Below are positions 39,095 to 49,001 of a stretch of DNA of 64,000 bases, one piece after another. This DNA comes from Trichomonas vaginalis G3 (taxonomy: Eukaryota > Parabasalia > Trichomonadida > Trichomonadidae): NCBI RefSeq assembly GCF_026262505.1, contig NC_067203.1, positions 18,891,411 through 18,955,410 on the forward strand. The letters run 5' to 3'. Each line of letters begins with the position of its first letter. The stretch's first letter is position 1. The notes under the pieces were generated by a model. That model saw nothing but the letters and a program-made list of their open reading frames with translations. It was not told the DNA's origin and made no database searches. Made by a program: the position numbers and the translations under genes.

Positions 39095-39740
39095 TTGAAA
39101 AATTGTACGTTTTATAACTTTGAATAGTTGTAAATTATGTTAAACAATTTCTTTGGACTGAGAATGTTACTAACGGTTCTTTATGATCTTTTCTAATAAA
39201 TATAGATTTGGGGCTGCAACAAGTTTAATCTAAGGCAATAACAATATCTCTTCTTTTTAGTAACTGATTGAGATGTAATAAATAATGCCGATTTACTTGT
39301 TACATCAATCAATGGACATCTTGTGATTGAAAAATATTTAATTGTAATTGGTTTAGTCATGAAATAATAGGATCCATTTAATAATGTCAAATTAAGAGTA
39401 TTCTTTAAATATTGAGAAGTTTATGGCGTCATTAAAGGAAAATTCTGAGAGCTTTCCTAATTATTTACAAAACGATTAAATATGTCAAAATTCTAAAAAG
39501 CATTTCTTTCCAGGGCTATCATTGATGCATTCATCCCTAAAGGTGTCAATATCTGAGGTGGTGCGATTTCGTATATTGTCTAGAACTTCATTTGTGATAA
39601 AGCATTAATAATTTTGAAATATAATTTAGCAGAGCATGATCAAAGGTTTTTACCTCCACATATCTTTATAATATTTTCAAAAATGTAATTTTATTAAGTA
39701 TATAAAAGTAATACAGAAAAAAAAAGGTAAATAAATAAAA
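39095..39740. other. Intergenic, nothing recognised
   Basis: About 650 bp. The part near 39420-39600 is slightly less AT-rich, with no open frame I can support; it could be a worn gene relic. Confidence 0.4.
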
Positions 39741-42269
39741 TTAATTGTGATCTCTTGCTGGTCTGATAATATCTTCACCACGATAAATCAAACCACTTCT
39801 CTTGAACTGAGTTGAGTTGAAGAAACCAGAAATAGATTCAATATGGTTTTCGTTAGCAAGTCTTTCGAAATCTGATCTTTTGATTGTGATTTCTTGAAGA
39901 TCTGCATCTGGAGTGTTGTTTCTTACAGCGTTGAAGTTCTCCTTCTCCTTGATAGCCTGCATGAGGATACGCATGAGCATATCTACCTTTCCTTGGTCCT
40001 CGTGCAAGTATATCTGGAAAACTCTGCGTAAATTCTTCTGAACAGAGTATTTCTGTGTACTAAGGAATGATTCAATGACTAATTTGATGGCGAAGTTTGT
40101 ATCATCGTCGTTGACGTTGTTTCTAAGATACATTCTAGCATGTGCTTCAGCCAATCTAATCATTGATTCGAAGTTACGAACAGTGATTGACTGTCCGCCG
40201 TTGTGTTCAGATTCCTTTCTAAGATCAGTGTAGAGATTTGACAACTTGTTTCTGTCAGCGCCAGTGATTCTTGTGTGGACATTTGCACGTGCGTAAGAGA
40301 TGTATTTCTTGAGGAGATCACGTGAAATATCACCTGCTGGCTGCTCGTAGCCTTGGTGGTTCCTGCAGACGAACTTTGCGAGGTTTTCATCTGCTTCCTG
40401 GTTGATAATATCTCTTACAACGCAAATAACATCGAAACGAGTCAAAATTGGTTCTGTGAGACCACTGTTTTCGAGGAAGGAAAGACTTGGTTGGTATCTA
40501 TCTCTTATTGGGTTGCAAGCAGCAATGATTGAGCAGCGTGCTTGGAGAGTTGTAACAATACCACCCTTTGAGATGGAAATTGTTTGCTGTTCCATGGCTT
40601 CGTGCAATGAGTTTCTGTCTTTATCAGTCATCTTGTCGAACTCATCGATAAGACAGACACCGCCATCGGCAAGAACTAAAGCACCGCCTTCAATTGTCCA
40701 CTCTCCACTGGCATGGTCTCTGTGCAAAGCAGCTGTTAAACCGACAGCACTTGCGCCTTTGCCTGTTGTATAGATGGAACGAGGTGCAATGTCTCTGGCG
40801 TATTGAAGGAATTGGGATTTGGCTGTACCTGGATCACCAAGAAGAATGATGTTGATGTCACCACGTACTGTATGGCCTTTTTCTTCAACACGTGTACCAC
40901 CGAAAAGTGACATCGCAATGGCCGCTTTGATATCTCTATGTCCGTGAATGGCAGGAGCGATGGCGTTGAAGATTCTTTCTTCTAAGTTGTCAGACTGTGA
41001 GAGTTTGATGATATGTTCTTTCTCTTCTTCTGTGATACTGAAAACATTATAATTATCACCACTTCTAAGGATATAATTGCTCTCAATGATAGTAGAAAAT
41101 ACTGCAAAGCCTGTTCCCTTGGTGTGCATGACGTGTTTGTAAACACCAGTCACATCAATTTCTTCACCTGGCCTAACTGTGCCTGCATTATCATCTAACA
41201 GGATGACTTCCTTTGTACGTGGAAGACGGCCTGGTGGAACTGAGTTTGGTGGCTCCTGAATTGTGATTCTCTGGTAATTGCGATATAATGTCGCTCCATC
41301 TTCCATTCTGAAGGGTCCTTTGGAGTTGCAAGCTGCGCAAAAGGCTGGTGGATAGATCTTTTCATCAGAAACTTCAAATGGACCATGAACTTGTCCGCAT
41401 TTTTCACATCTCCACTTGATTTGGAGTAAATGTGGTAAAATATCGTTGCAGCGTGTGACAACACCCTTTGTTCTGACTAAAGAGTCTAAGTGAATCTGAC
41501 GAAGATCACGAATGTTATCAATAATTGGAAGATGTGTAATTCTAACTGTAATTTTCCTGATATCAAGATTTGGATACATCTTTCTGACAACAAGAAGTGC
41601 TGCATCACTGAGGATTGGAATGATGATGTCTGGGGCATCGCCAAGCCATACACCAATAATTGTATTATGATGTGAAAGATCTAAGTAAGAAACTTCGAAA
41701 CTTTCAAGGTTGTTTGTAGCAACTTTTCTGATTTTCTCTAAATATATAAGTTGGCCGTTAGAATCTTTGAATTCTTGGATGAAAATACGGAATTTGCGAG
41801 CAATTTCAATCTTAATTTCTTGACGCTCAAGATATGGTTGAAGTGGGCCAACAATATCTTGAAGGAAGATGTTCTGAGTACCATTATCTTGTTCGAAAAT
41901 TTCATCGAAAGCCTTGATCTGTTGATTTGGTCTTTCAAGGAAGTTTCTTAATCTACGAGCTTCAATAGCATTACGTGCATCAACACTCCAGAAGCTTGAA
42001 GAGCCTTGTCTTTGAGCCAATTCGGAGTTGACTTGTGCAATTTGGTATGGTGTTAAACCTTCGTATTCTTCATTATCTAAACCTTCATTTTCGTAAACAT
42101 CTAATTCTGGTCTAGCACGGTAATCACTACGTACTGTATTATAAAGATCTTCACCTTCTGGCTCAGAATCAACACCATTTCTGAAGCGTGTGTTCTGAAC
42201 GTTTTCTTCATTCTCTGTTGAATCATCATCACTGTGGACTGGAGTCGAGCGGGGAGAATCGTCCGACAT
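39741..42269 (-). CDS. MCM2: DNA replication licensing factor MCM2
   Basis: The product (842 aa) is an MCM AAA+ ATPase of the MCM2 type, part of the MCM2-7 replicative helicase. An acidic, Ser/Thr-rich N-terminal tail (1-80) with possible CDK/DDK sites (SPRSTP) is followed by the OB fold with a Cys4 zinc finger (CEKCG...CAACN, about 280-310), Walker A GDPGTAKSQ (about 477), TTGKGASAVGLTAALHR, Walker B CLIDEFDKM (about 543), sensor IIAACNP, and an arginine finger in LTRFD. EWTIEGGALVLADGGVCLID and LTEPILTRFDVICVVRD are particularly close to MCM2. The ATG at 42269 (MSDDSPRS) is the first in frame; the frame is open from a GTG at 42293. Confidence 0.95.
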   Translation of the reverse strand: MSDDSPRSTPVHSDDDSTENEENVQNTRFRNGVDSEPEGEDLYNTVRSDYRARPELDVYENEGLDNEEYEGLTPYQIAQVNSELAQRQGSSSFWSVDARNAIEARRLRNFLERPNQQIKAFDEIFEQDNGTQNIFLQDIVGPLQPYLERQEIKIEIARKFRIFIQEFKDSNGQLIYLEKIRKVATNNLESFEVSYLDLSHHNTIIGVWLGDAPDIIIPILSDAALLVVRKMYPNLDIRKITVRITHLPIIDNIRDLRQIHLDSLVRTKGVVTRCNDILPHLLQIKWRCEKCGQVHGPFEVSDEKIYPPAFCAACNSKGPFRMEDGATLYRNYQRITIQEPPNSVPPGRLPRTKEVILLDDNAGTVRPGEEIDVTGVYKHVMHTKGTGFAVFSTIIESNYILRSGDNYNVFSITEEEKEHIIKLSQSDNLEERIFNAIAPAIHGHRDIKAAIAMSLFGGTRVEEKGHTVRGDINIILLGDPGTAKSQFLQYARDIAPRSIYTTGKGASAVGLTAALHRDHASGEWTIEGGALVLADGGVCLIDEFDKMTDKDRNSLHEAMEQQTISISKGGIVTTLQARCSIIAACNPIRDRYQPSLSFLENSGLTEPILTRFDVICVVRDIINQEADENLAKFVCRNHQGYEQPAGDISRDLLKKYISYARANVHTRITGADRNKLSNLYTDLRKESEHNGGQSITVRNFESMIRLAEAHARMYLRNNVNDDDTNFAIKLVIESFLSTQKYSVQKNLRRVFQIYLHEDQGKVDMLMRILMQAIKEKENFNAVRNNTPDADLQEITIKRSDFERLANENHIESISGFFNSTQFKRSGLIYRGEDIIRPARDHN

Positions 42270-42554
42270 TTTTAAACGGCAGTAGAATGTCACTTTTCAT
42301 ATCAAAATTTTGTTTCTTTCATTTCTGATTGAAATATCTCGATATTATATCAATGAAATGATTTGTTGGACTGAATACATACTCTCTCTTGTATAGTTTC
42401 AATCTTCCAGCTCCATTCGGGGCAGAATTCAAAGAGAATAAAGAAATGAACATAGAATTTAAATGTTTATATTCACATGGATTAAATGGTATAGTCATAC
42501 AGGTTTATTGGTGTGTTTAAGAGTAACTTTAATCAGATTTTGACACTTTTTATA

Positions 42555-43256
42555 ATGTTTTTTAATTTATTAGTTTTTGCTCATTCTTGGGGACCCGTTT
42601 TTCATCAAACATGTGCTGAAGAATTTGCTCAAGAATTTTTACCGAATCTATCATATGATCAGTTTTATAATTTTGTTTTGGGAAATATTTATATTGATTC
42701 TCTTCCACGAAAAAAATATCATAATCTAAATAACGTCAAAAGCCTATTACTTGAAGATACTCAAAAGTCTGACAATATCTATTGGTTTGATCTAGGAATG
42801 CTCCTACATCTTACAGTAGATCTATTTGGTCACATGGGAAAACCAAATTCGTTTTTGCCACTTCGAAGTAGACCAAAGCATTACTTTGCTGAGTTTGTTG
42901 TTTGCTCATCAACTCTTCATTCTCGTAATGTTACAAAATATCCTTTAACTGACGAAGCCAGAGACCATCTGACTTACCTAAATGGAAGAAAATATAGACT
43001 GTACGAATATCTAGAAAACTTTATCAGAAAATTTGGAAAACTTCCATGGCAAAAATTTTTATATACGATCGAAGCAGATAAATGTGGGAAATGTACACCT
43101 CGAAAATATGCTCAAAGTAACTTACAATTGCATAAAACTGCAATTAAAAATGCAATGTGGGATACTCTTGTCGCATACTCAAATGGCGAGCTCACAGAGG
43201 AAAAGCACGCCCAATTGGTAATGAAAGAATTCAATTCTATTCATTGTTGCTTTTGA
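42555..43256 (+). CDS. Secreted Zn-dependent phospholipase C / S1-P1 nuclease-superfamily protein
   Basis: The product (233 aa from the ATG at 42555; the frame is open from a GTG at 42513) starts with a signal peptide MFFNLLVFAHS. Cleavage after it would expose WGPVFH at the new N-terminus. In both bacterial zinc phospholipase C and S1/P1 nucleases the mature N-terminal Trp ligates zinc, and P1-type nucleases start WGxxGH. A second metal motif HLTVDLFGH (about 97-105, HxxxDxxxH) fits the superfamily core. I read this as a secreted trinuclear-zinc hydrolase; whether it cleaves phospholipids or nucleic acids is not clear. The C-terminal part has several Cys (CGKC, HCC). The protein is short for the family, so the metal set may be incomplete. 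Confidence 0.6.
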   Translation: MFFNLLVFAHSWGPVFHQTCAEEFAQEFLPNLSYDQFYNFVLGNIYIDSLPRKKYHNLNNVKSLLLEDTQKSDNIYWFDLGMLLHLTVDLFGHMGKPNSFLPLRSRPKHYFAEFVVCSSTLHSRNVTKYPLTDEARDHLTYLNGRKYRLYEYLENFIRKFGKLPWQKFLYTIEADKCGKCTPRKYAQSNLQLHKTAIKNAMWDTLVAYSNGELTEEKHAQLVMKEFNSIHCCF

Positions 43257-43380
43257 ATTACAAAAATATAATATGATTTTTATTTGATATCCAAATTGTT
43301 TGTAAACCATGTTAATTTTAATTACAAATACAAAGCTTTTTATTGCTATTTTTTAAATTATAAATTATTGTCTTTCACAA

Positions 43381-43610
43381 CACTCTGCCACCTTCGGACA
43401 CTATTACACCTTCATAAGACCTTCAGCCGAAGATCAATGGTACAAATTCAACGATTCAATCGTTTCCAGGACGATCAGGGAGTCCGCCATTGACGATATC
43501 TTCGGCGGAGAGTCCGAAATATCCACTTATTCGTCTTCAAACTACTATAATTACTGGAGAGGCTGATCCAGCGGCGAATCGTACTCCGCTTACATGTTAG
43601 TGTACATGGT
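43381..43610 (+). pseudogene. Relic of a ubiquitin-specific protease C-terminal half
   Basis: One frame reads HSATFGHYYTFIRP, then DQWYKFNDS, and after an in-frame TGA (43564-43566) SSGESYSAYMLVYM. This is the USP His box (GHYYTFIRP), the Asp box (WYKFND) and the final strand (SAYMLVY) of an active-type C19 enzyme. The 5' two-thirds is absent and the sequence is visibly richer in C and G than its surroundings, so it is a dead insert of a gene fragment. It lies between the 3' ends of two converging genes. Confidence 0.8.
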
Positions 43611-43620
43611 CAATATTATC

Positions 43621-44328
43621 TTAAACAAGTGGCTGGTATAACCTTCTTATTGGACCATCAAAATCATTATGATATGGTTCAATTTCAACACTTTGCAAAT
43701 CTCTTCTCTCTTCCAATTTCTTTTTCTTCTTGGCCTCTTCTATATAGCGTTTCCATTGTTCTCTCTTTTCTTTTTCTTCTTGTTCTCTTTTAAATTTAAC
43801 GACTGGACCCTGAAGATATAAGAGAAAACCAAAAACTTTACCATACGTGTCTTCGGGTAAAGGAGTACAATTTTCTTCTAATCTTTTATCGGAGCATATC
43901 TTGTATGGGATGTAACATTGACCAAATATTTTCGAATATAAAGATCTATCCTTCTCTGGTGTTCTCTCGAATTCCAAAACGAGCTTTTTGAAGTCTGACA
44001 ATCTTTGCATATCATTCGCGTAGGCTGGATAATATTTAAGTATTTCTTTTTCCAATAATTCACGCAACTCGTAAAATTTATCGACAATTTCTTTTGTTGG
44101 CTTAAATAGTTTTATGTATCGTAAGTAAGTATCGTTAAAAGTTCTCCATACAGTAAAAATATTATTAGTAAAATTTGCCATATCTAAATATTTTTGAAAG
44201 AGCGGGGCAGAATACATTCTTAGAAGCCGTAAATCTTCTTTGAGTTCTGGAGTATGTGCATTTACAAAATCGGTAACATATTGGAAAAAATCGGAATATT
44301 TTGCTGCTAATTGTTGATTATATTCCAT
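43621..44328 (-). CDS. Helical protein of unknown function
   Basis: The product is 235 aa, predicted helical, with many aromatic residues (YSDFFQYVTDFV, FKKLVLEFER) and a long charged coiled-coil near the C-terminus (residues about 180-215, FKREQEEKEKREQWKRYIEE AKKKKK). There is no signal peptide, membrane segment or known motif. The ATG has a good TCACT initiator 17 nt upstream. A 141-bp repeat element sits immediately upstream of that initiator, as it does near the start of the unrelated gene at 48722. Confidence 0.65.
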   Translation of the reverse strand: MEYNQQLAAKYSDFFQYVTDFVNAHTPELKEDLRLLRMYSAPLFQKYLDMANFTNNIFTVWRTFNDTYLRYIKLFKPTKEIVDKFYELRELLEKEILKYYPAYANDMQRLSDFKKLVLEFERTPEKDRSLYSKIFGQCYIPYKICSDKRLEENCTPLPEDTYGKVFGFLLYLQGPVVKFKREQEEKEKREQWKRYIEEAKKKKKLEERRDLQSVEIEPYHNDFDGPIRRLYQPLV

Positions 44329-44342
44329 TAAAAACTTTAAAA

Positions 44343-44347
44343 AGTGA
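44343..44347 (-). promoter_or_regulatory. Initiator of the gene ending at 43621
   Basis: Minus-strand TATCACTTTTT contains TCACT; its A is 17 nt before the ATG at 44328. The MITE-like repeat begins 12 bp upstream of it. Confidence 0.5.
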
Positions 44348-44358
44348 TAAAAATTTAA

Positions 44359-44499
44359 GGGTGCCTTATAGATGATAACGTAAACATCACAAAAATAATC
44401 TTATTGAACTCGAATATATTGATCATCTTGACTCTAAGTACTCAATATAATAGCTTTAAAAGTGTTTTTCTGTGAGTGGTCTATCGTTATTAGGGCACC
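44359..44499. repeat. 141-bp MITE-like element, copy A
   Basis: Starts GGGTGCCTTATAG and ends TTAGGGCACC, giving short imperfect terminal inverted repeats. About 85-88% identical by eye to 48861-49001. On the minus strand it contains TAACGATA, identical to the Myb recognition element reported in Trichomonas (MRE-1). No clear target-site duplication. Confidence 0.85.
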
Positions 44500-44745
44500 A
44501 TTAAAAATATTATGAATGATTTTGAACAAATAAAATTTTATTCACAAGTGATTAAAAATTTGCGAAATAGTGGCCGGCTCGTAAAAAGTAACACAATTGT
44601 AGCATGGCCCATGGTCTTTAAAAATAAATTTGAGAAATTTCGGAAATCATAATAAGAAATATAGGATATGAAGGAAATACGTATGAAAGGATATATCAGA
44701 GAGAATAAATATTTATAAAAAATATAGAAATCAAAATAAAATAAC
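44500..44745. other. Gene-free stretch between two minus-strand genes
   Basis: AT-rich; nothing recognised beyond the adjacent repeat. Confidence 0.4.
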
Positions 44746-45456
44746 TTACGTAGTGAAAGCGAGGAACATAATTACAGCGAGAAGGATTGTAAGAACAAAG
44801 CAAGCTACCCAAAGCCATGTTGTCTTACTAGACAACAATTTTTGCATTTTCTGAGTAACAGTTTCGATTTTGTTATCTGTTCTATCCATATGGTCATTGA
44901 CTGCATCAAGACGATCGTTCTGATCACGAAGTTCGTCTCCAATTTGATTAGAAATAACGCGAATTTGAGCAACTTCATTTCCGATCATATCAAGATTTTC
45001 ATCTTGGCGCTGTAACTGAACTTGCTGGTTTTGAATTTCAGAATCGATTGCACGTTGATGGTCGTCAATTTTAGCTCTTGCGACGCGATCTCTCTTTGCA
45101 GCCGCTCTCATCTCTGGAGTATCTGGTGGAGGAGATGCGAGATGACTCTCGATCTGGGAGATTCTTCCTCTTGACTTTGAAATAAAGGCGCGTCTATTAT
45201 CAACTTCTTGTTGAGTGATATTTTTGAATTTTGATGGATTTGCTAAAATCATTGCATTCATTTTCTCTAAGTCGATAATTTGTTTCCTGATTGGTTCAAG
45301 CTTTGACTGGATTTCGCTTTTTACCCAATCTGCACGTTGCTGGCTCTGTACACTCGAACGGAGAACTTCCCATTCACGGGTTTGCTGCTCACAGTTCGAA
45401 ATGCCTTCATCTACTTCATCACGAAATCTGAAGTATGGATCTTCTCCTTGATTCAT
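44746..45456 (-). CDS. Syntaxin-6-type Qc-SNARE
   Basis: The product (236 aa) has the layout of syntaxin 6/10/61. It has an N-terminal helical bundle (DPYFRFRDEVDEGISNC... WEVLRSSV, IRKQIIDLEKMN), a linker, and a SNARE helix at about 150-210 (LQRQDENLDMIGNEVAQIRV ... IGDELRDQNDRLDAVNDHMD) with the central Gln of the zero layer. A C-terminal transmembrane anchor follows (about 214-233, WLWVACFVLTILLAVIMFLAF). These proteins act in trans-Golgi/endosome fusion. The N-terminal DPYF...E start is a hallmark of the subfamily. Start choice: the only ATG that includes it. Confidence 0.9.
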   Translation of the reverse strand: MNQGEDPYFRFRDEVDEGISNCEQQTREWEVLRSSVQSQQRADWVKSEIQSKLEPIRKQIIDLEKMNAMILANPSKFKNITQQEVDNRRAFISKSRGRISQIESHLASPPPDTPEMRAAAKRDRVARAKIDDHQRAIDSEIQNQQVQLQRQDENLDMIGNEVAQIRVISNQIGDELRDQNDRLDAVNDHMDRTDNKIETVTQKMQKLLSSKTTWLWVACFVLTILLAVIMFLAFTT

Positions 45457-46255
45457 ATGTTTGAAAAATTGTCATAACCGTCAGTTTTTATCGTCAAAAT
45501 TTATTTGTCACTTTTTAATGATTTTTATTTCCCCATTTATTAGATATCGGATTTAGCCAATGAAAATACATTAGAAAGTTGATTTGAGTTAAGAGGAGAT
45601 GACTCTAGAACGAAATATTACGGAATTTTAATGGATTAAATATGTTTGATGTGAAAATACTAATTCCTTCTAAATAATCAAGCAAAGCCAAATGCTGTTC
45701 AGAATTTATGTTAGGGATAAGAGAAACTCTTCACAAAACTCGAGATAATCAAATGTATTTTATTTCATAAGAGAAGTACAAAGAATTCAGCAGAAAATAC
45801 AAATCCAATCTAGCATCTTCATCCAAAAATTAAAGCATGATATACTATTGTGCTTGAAAATCAAATTTGAGATAGATTTTCAAAATTATAAAAGAACCTT
45901 TTACAAAAAAAAGATTAAATCATATACGAAAAGATTTTAGATTTTTACAAACTGATTTTATTTTGAAATAAACTGAAATTTTTTGATCGAATTTTGGGGT
46001 TTATAATAAAAATCATTCGTATACATTTTAGGCAAGACAACCGTCCTTCTAGTATAATAAATTCCACTTGCCAATTTATTGTAAAATTATTTTATGTCAG
46101 GAAATCAAATAATATAAGTATCTATTGTTAAGCAATATTTTAATTCGATAAATTCAAATCTTCTCAATTATCCTCTAAAACCCTATCAAATGAACTTAAA
46201 ATTCTATGAGTTGATTTAAATTTTGAATAACTAATCAAAAAATCATTAATGCAAG
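45457..46255. other. Divergent intergenic region
   Basis: About 800 bp, the longest plain spacer outside the repeat island. TTTTGACGA and GTCACTTTTT (45511) occur upstream of the syntaxin gene. No repeat, RNA gene or ORF supported. Confidence 0.5.
46243..46247 (+). promoter_or_regulatory. Initiator of the gene at 46256
   Basis: TCATT, A 11 nt before the ATG. Confidence 0.5.
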
Positions 46256-46834
46256 ATGATTGATGACATTCTAGATATAGATTGCCTTGAGAAAAATATA
46301 TTTTTACAATCACATGAAAATACAATTACAATTCCACAGCCTATATACTCAGGAATTGAACAAAATTCTACCTCTTTTTATCAATTTAAAGATCCAATTG
46401 AAATCAATCATTGCAATCCATATAATGATGTACAAGAATGTACAACTATTGAATGTAATTACATTATACCAGCTCCTGATGTTGTATTTCATGAAATTTG
46501 TTATGATCTCCCTCCACCAAGAGAAGATTTACAGCAAAAATATGTTTATATTCTAAAGAGTGGCAAGGTACTGGAATTTGATCATCCATTACCGGAAAAT
46601 ATCCCAATTGACGAGCTTTTCAATTCAGAGACACATTCAGAAGAAATTGAGCATCATAGAATTCCAAAATCAGACAGGTACCTAATGGCACTTTCTTCAT
46701 TATGCCCATTCGCAGGCTATATAGCATATTTCGCTCTTAGAAAAAAGCGTCCAGCTTTTGCAGAAAAACTAAAACTTGCGGGTCTCATTAATTTAGTTGT
46801 AGTTACCTCCGTAATTTTAATTTTTGTGCTATAA
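46256..46834 (+). CDS. Small membrane protein, function unknown
   Basis: The product is 192 aa. The first 140 residues are hydrophilic and acidic with many Asn, Glu and Cys (DVQECTTIECNY). Two hydrophobic segments follow near the C-terminus (about 143-160, YLMALSSLCPFAGYIAYFAL; about 173-192, GLINLVVVTSVILIFVL) separated by a basic loop RKKRPAFAEKLK. A hairpin-like two-pass membrane protein with a cytosolic N-terminus is likely. No family recognised. A good Inr sits 11 nt before the ATG. Confidence 0.68.
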   Translation: MIDDILDIDCLEKNIFLQSHENTITIPQPIYSGIEQNSTSFYQFKDPIEINHCNPYNDVQECTTIECNYIIPAPDVVFHEICYDLPPPREDLQQKYVYILKSGKVLEFDHPLPENIPIDELFNSETHSEEIEHHRIPKSDRYLMALSSLCPFAGYIAYFALRKKRPAFAEKLKLAGLINLVVVTSVILIFVL

Positions 46835-46924
46835 TTTGTAAACTTCACTGTTTTCTATCATATTAGAATAATAAATAATATTTTTCTACAATATCTGCAT
46901 GCCTACGAGAAAAATAAACTGATG

Positions 46925-47878
46925 TTACCAAATACCTAGATTTTTAGTGGAACTGAGAATGCGAGTTGATAATGCAATCACAATATTTTCTATTCTTTTT
47001 ATAAATTTATCATGATTGAAGTTTTTTTTCATTACATCTTTGCATGAGTTTGCAATGATGTGATATACAACTGAACCACAAAGGATGTTCGATGGGTAAG
47101 ATTCAGAAATGATCGCTTTAGCTCCAGGTTCGAACACTGAAGAGAAATTAGAGAAGTTTCTCGTTCCGCAGTAGTATATCAAGTTTACATCAGTCTTAGT
47201 GAAAGCAGAAGATCCACTATATGTTGCTCCTAAGCTAATTATCAGGACACGGCCAACATTGGAACCGTAGAATGAGAAATTCCATATGTGCTCAACGATC
47301 TATGGGATATTCTTGACCATGCTGCAGTTCATGAATGACTTGTCACCGATGTATACGACTGACGGAGGGATCGTGAACGAGAGCTTGATACAATTCATGA
47401 ATGCGTAATCAGTTATAATTTTGATGTTCATGTTTATTCTTAGGCTCAAAAGAGACTTACATCCTGAGAAAAGACCTTCTGGTATTGTGTAGTACTCTTG
47501 GCTCAATGATGATGCCTACATCAATTTCTTCGGTGTTGATGTGAGATCCCGCTTGATGTGACGAATTCCAACTGATTTCAGATTCACGCAGTTCTTGAAT
47601 GTGTAAGATGATAAGGAAACGTCACACTCGATGGAAAATGTTTCTATCTGTTTATCTGCAAATGCATATGAATCGATTCGAGATATCGTTGTCCCATCAC
47701 CGATGTTCAAATACTTCAACCTGAATGATGCGAATGTGATGCAAAGATTCGGTCCAATGTTGAGAGTCGTTATACTGACGAACGAGTCAGTGACTTTCAT
47801 CCTGTATAAGCAGTCTCCCTTATCACAGAGAATTTGGCAGCGAGATACAGTTTTTAAAGGAAAAATCGCAATATACAA
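46925..47878 (-). pseudogene. BspA-type leucine-rich-repeat gene, broken
   Basis: A single minus-strand frame encodes BspA/TpLRR repeats: YLNIGDGTTISRIDSYAFAD, CVNLKSVGI, GLFSGCKSLLSLRI, DYAFMNCIKLSFTIPPSV and YIGDKSFMNCSMVKNIP. A C-terminal segment follows with a GTRNFSN...SYPSNILCGS pattern that resembles the end of trichomonad BspA proteins. It is interrupted by two in-frame TAG codons (47516-47518 and 47300-47302). The N-terminal region is missing or unrecognisable, and no transmembrane helix is seen. BspA-like proteins are the largest surface-protein family in Trichomonas, so a decayed member is expected. Confidence 0.82.
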
Positions 47879-47978
47879 TTATATCACAAAAAAGTTAACA
47901 CGCCTGCCAGTTCTTTAAAAAAAAGAGAGAGATAACTTTAAATATTTTTAGGTAATTGAAAATATTAAGAGTTATTTA

Positions 47979-48722
47979 TTAATCAATTTTAAGATGATTA
48001 TCTGGAATTTGTTGATATTTGCAATTTTTATGTGTCTTTGTTTCTTCATTTGTTGCTAAATATGGTTGAATGAAACTATAGAGGTAATATTCGTATTTAT
48101 TAAGAGGAATCCAAGATTGTGTAAATTTAACTTCAGAAAGTTTATAAATATTTGTCGCATTGCAATAAAATGGTTCCCCACGTTCACCATTTTCGTCGAT
48201 TTGTTCTAAGGCAATAAAAGTCATATTGAAATTTTTTTCTGTTTTTTGGGTATAAACAAAATATAGCCTATGTTTTTCCTTGTACGGACTAGTATTTTTC
48301 ATTATGGCGTTAAATAATGGTACTACAGTCGCAACTTGGATATTTAGTTTGTGATTCAAGAAAACATCGAGATATTTAAATTTATGCTTTCGAAATTCTT
48401 CTTGGGAATCTGTGACTAAAAAGTTAATAATGTCATCACGCTTTGTAGCTGTTTCAAGTTTAAGAGAAATAATATCATAAACATTGGTTCTCTTGTGCTT
48501 GATGTAGATATATGCAATTTGATTGAAGTTTTCATCATCAATATTTACAGCAAATGAAATTGATCTAAAACTAGTTTCGCAGAATAGATATTTATTACAA
48601 TTGAATTTGATGATTTCTTGAATAGATGAAATATGATCATATAAATGCGAAAGGAAATGCCTGTTTAGAATCTGAGTACAATTATCATACACATTAAGGT
48701 AATTATCGAGTATGGAATGCAT
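47979..48722 (-). CDS. Protein of unknown function
   Basis: The product is 247 aa, mixed alpha/beta by eye, rich in Tyr, Phe, Asn and Lys, with no signal peptide or membrane segment. Sequence features: SFAVNIDDENFNQIAYIYIK, KYLDVFLNHKLNIQVATVVP, and a late SWIPLNKYEYYLYSFIQPYL. I recognise no family. It has an Inr-like TCATT 16 nt before its ATG, and a 141-bp MITE-like element about 140 bp upstream. Confidence 0.6.
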   Translation of the reverse strand: MHSILDNYLNVYDNCTQILNRHFLSHLYDHISSIQEIIKFNCNKYLFCETSFRSISFAVNIDDENFNQIAYIYIKHKRTNVYDIISLKLETATKRDDIINFLVTDSQEEFRKHKFKYLDVFLNHKLNIQVATVVPLFNAIMKNTSPYKEKHRLYFVYTQKTEKNFNMTFIALEQIDENGERGEPFYCNATNIYKLSEVKFTQSWIPLNKYEYYLYSFIQPYLATNEETKTHKNCKYQQIPDNHLKID

Positions 48723-48735
48723 GGGAAAAGTAATA

Positions 48736-48740
48736 AATGA
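48736..48740 (-). promoter_or_regulatory. Initiator of the gene ending at 47979
   Basis: Minus-strand TCATT, A 16 nt before the ATG at 48722. Confidence 0.45.
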
Positions 48741-48860
48741 TAAATTATTTTAAGAGCTTTACAAATGACACTAAGTTTAATTTGTTTAGTTTTTGTAATA
48801 GTCCATTATACAATAATTAAGATAAAATCAAAAACCGCCCAGTAAATTTAAATGTCTAAA

Positions 48861-49001
48861 GGGTGCTTTATAGACGATAACGTAAATATCACAAAAATAA
48901 CCTTATTGAACTTGAATATATGGATCACATTGACTCTAGGTACTCAATGTAATAGCCTTAACAGTGTTTTTCTGAGGGTGGTCTATCGTCTTTAGGCATC
49001 C
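48861..49001. repeat. 141-bp MITE-like element, copy B
   Basis: Same length and orientation as 44359-44499, starting GGGTGCTTTATAG and ending TTTAGGCATCC. The Myb-type site is changed here (AGACGATA on the minus strand). Confidence 0.85.
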
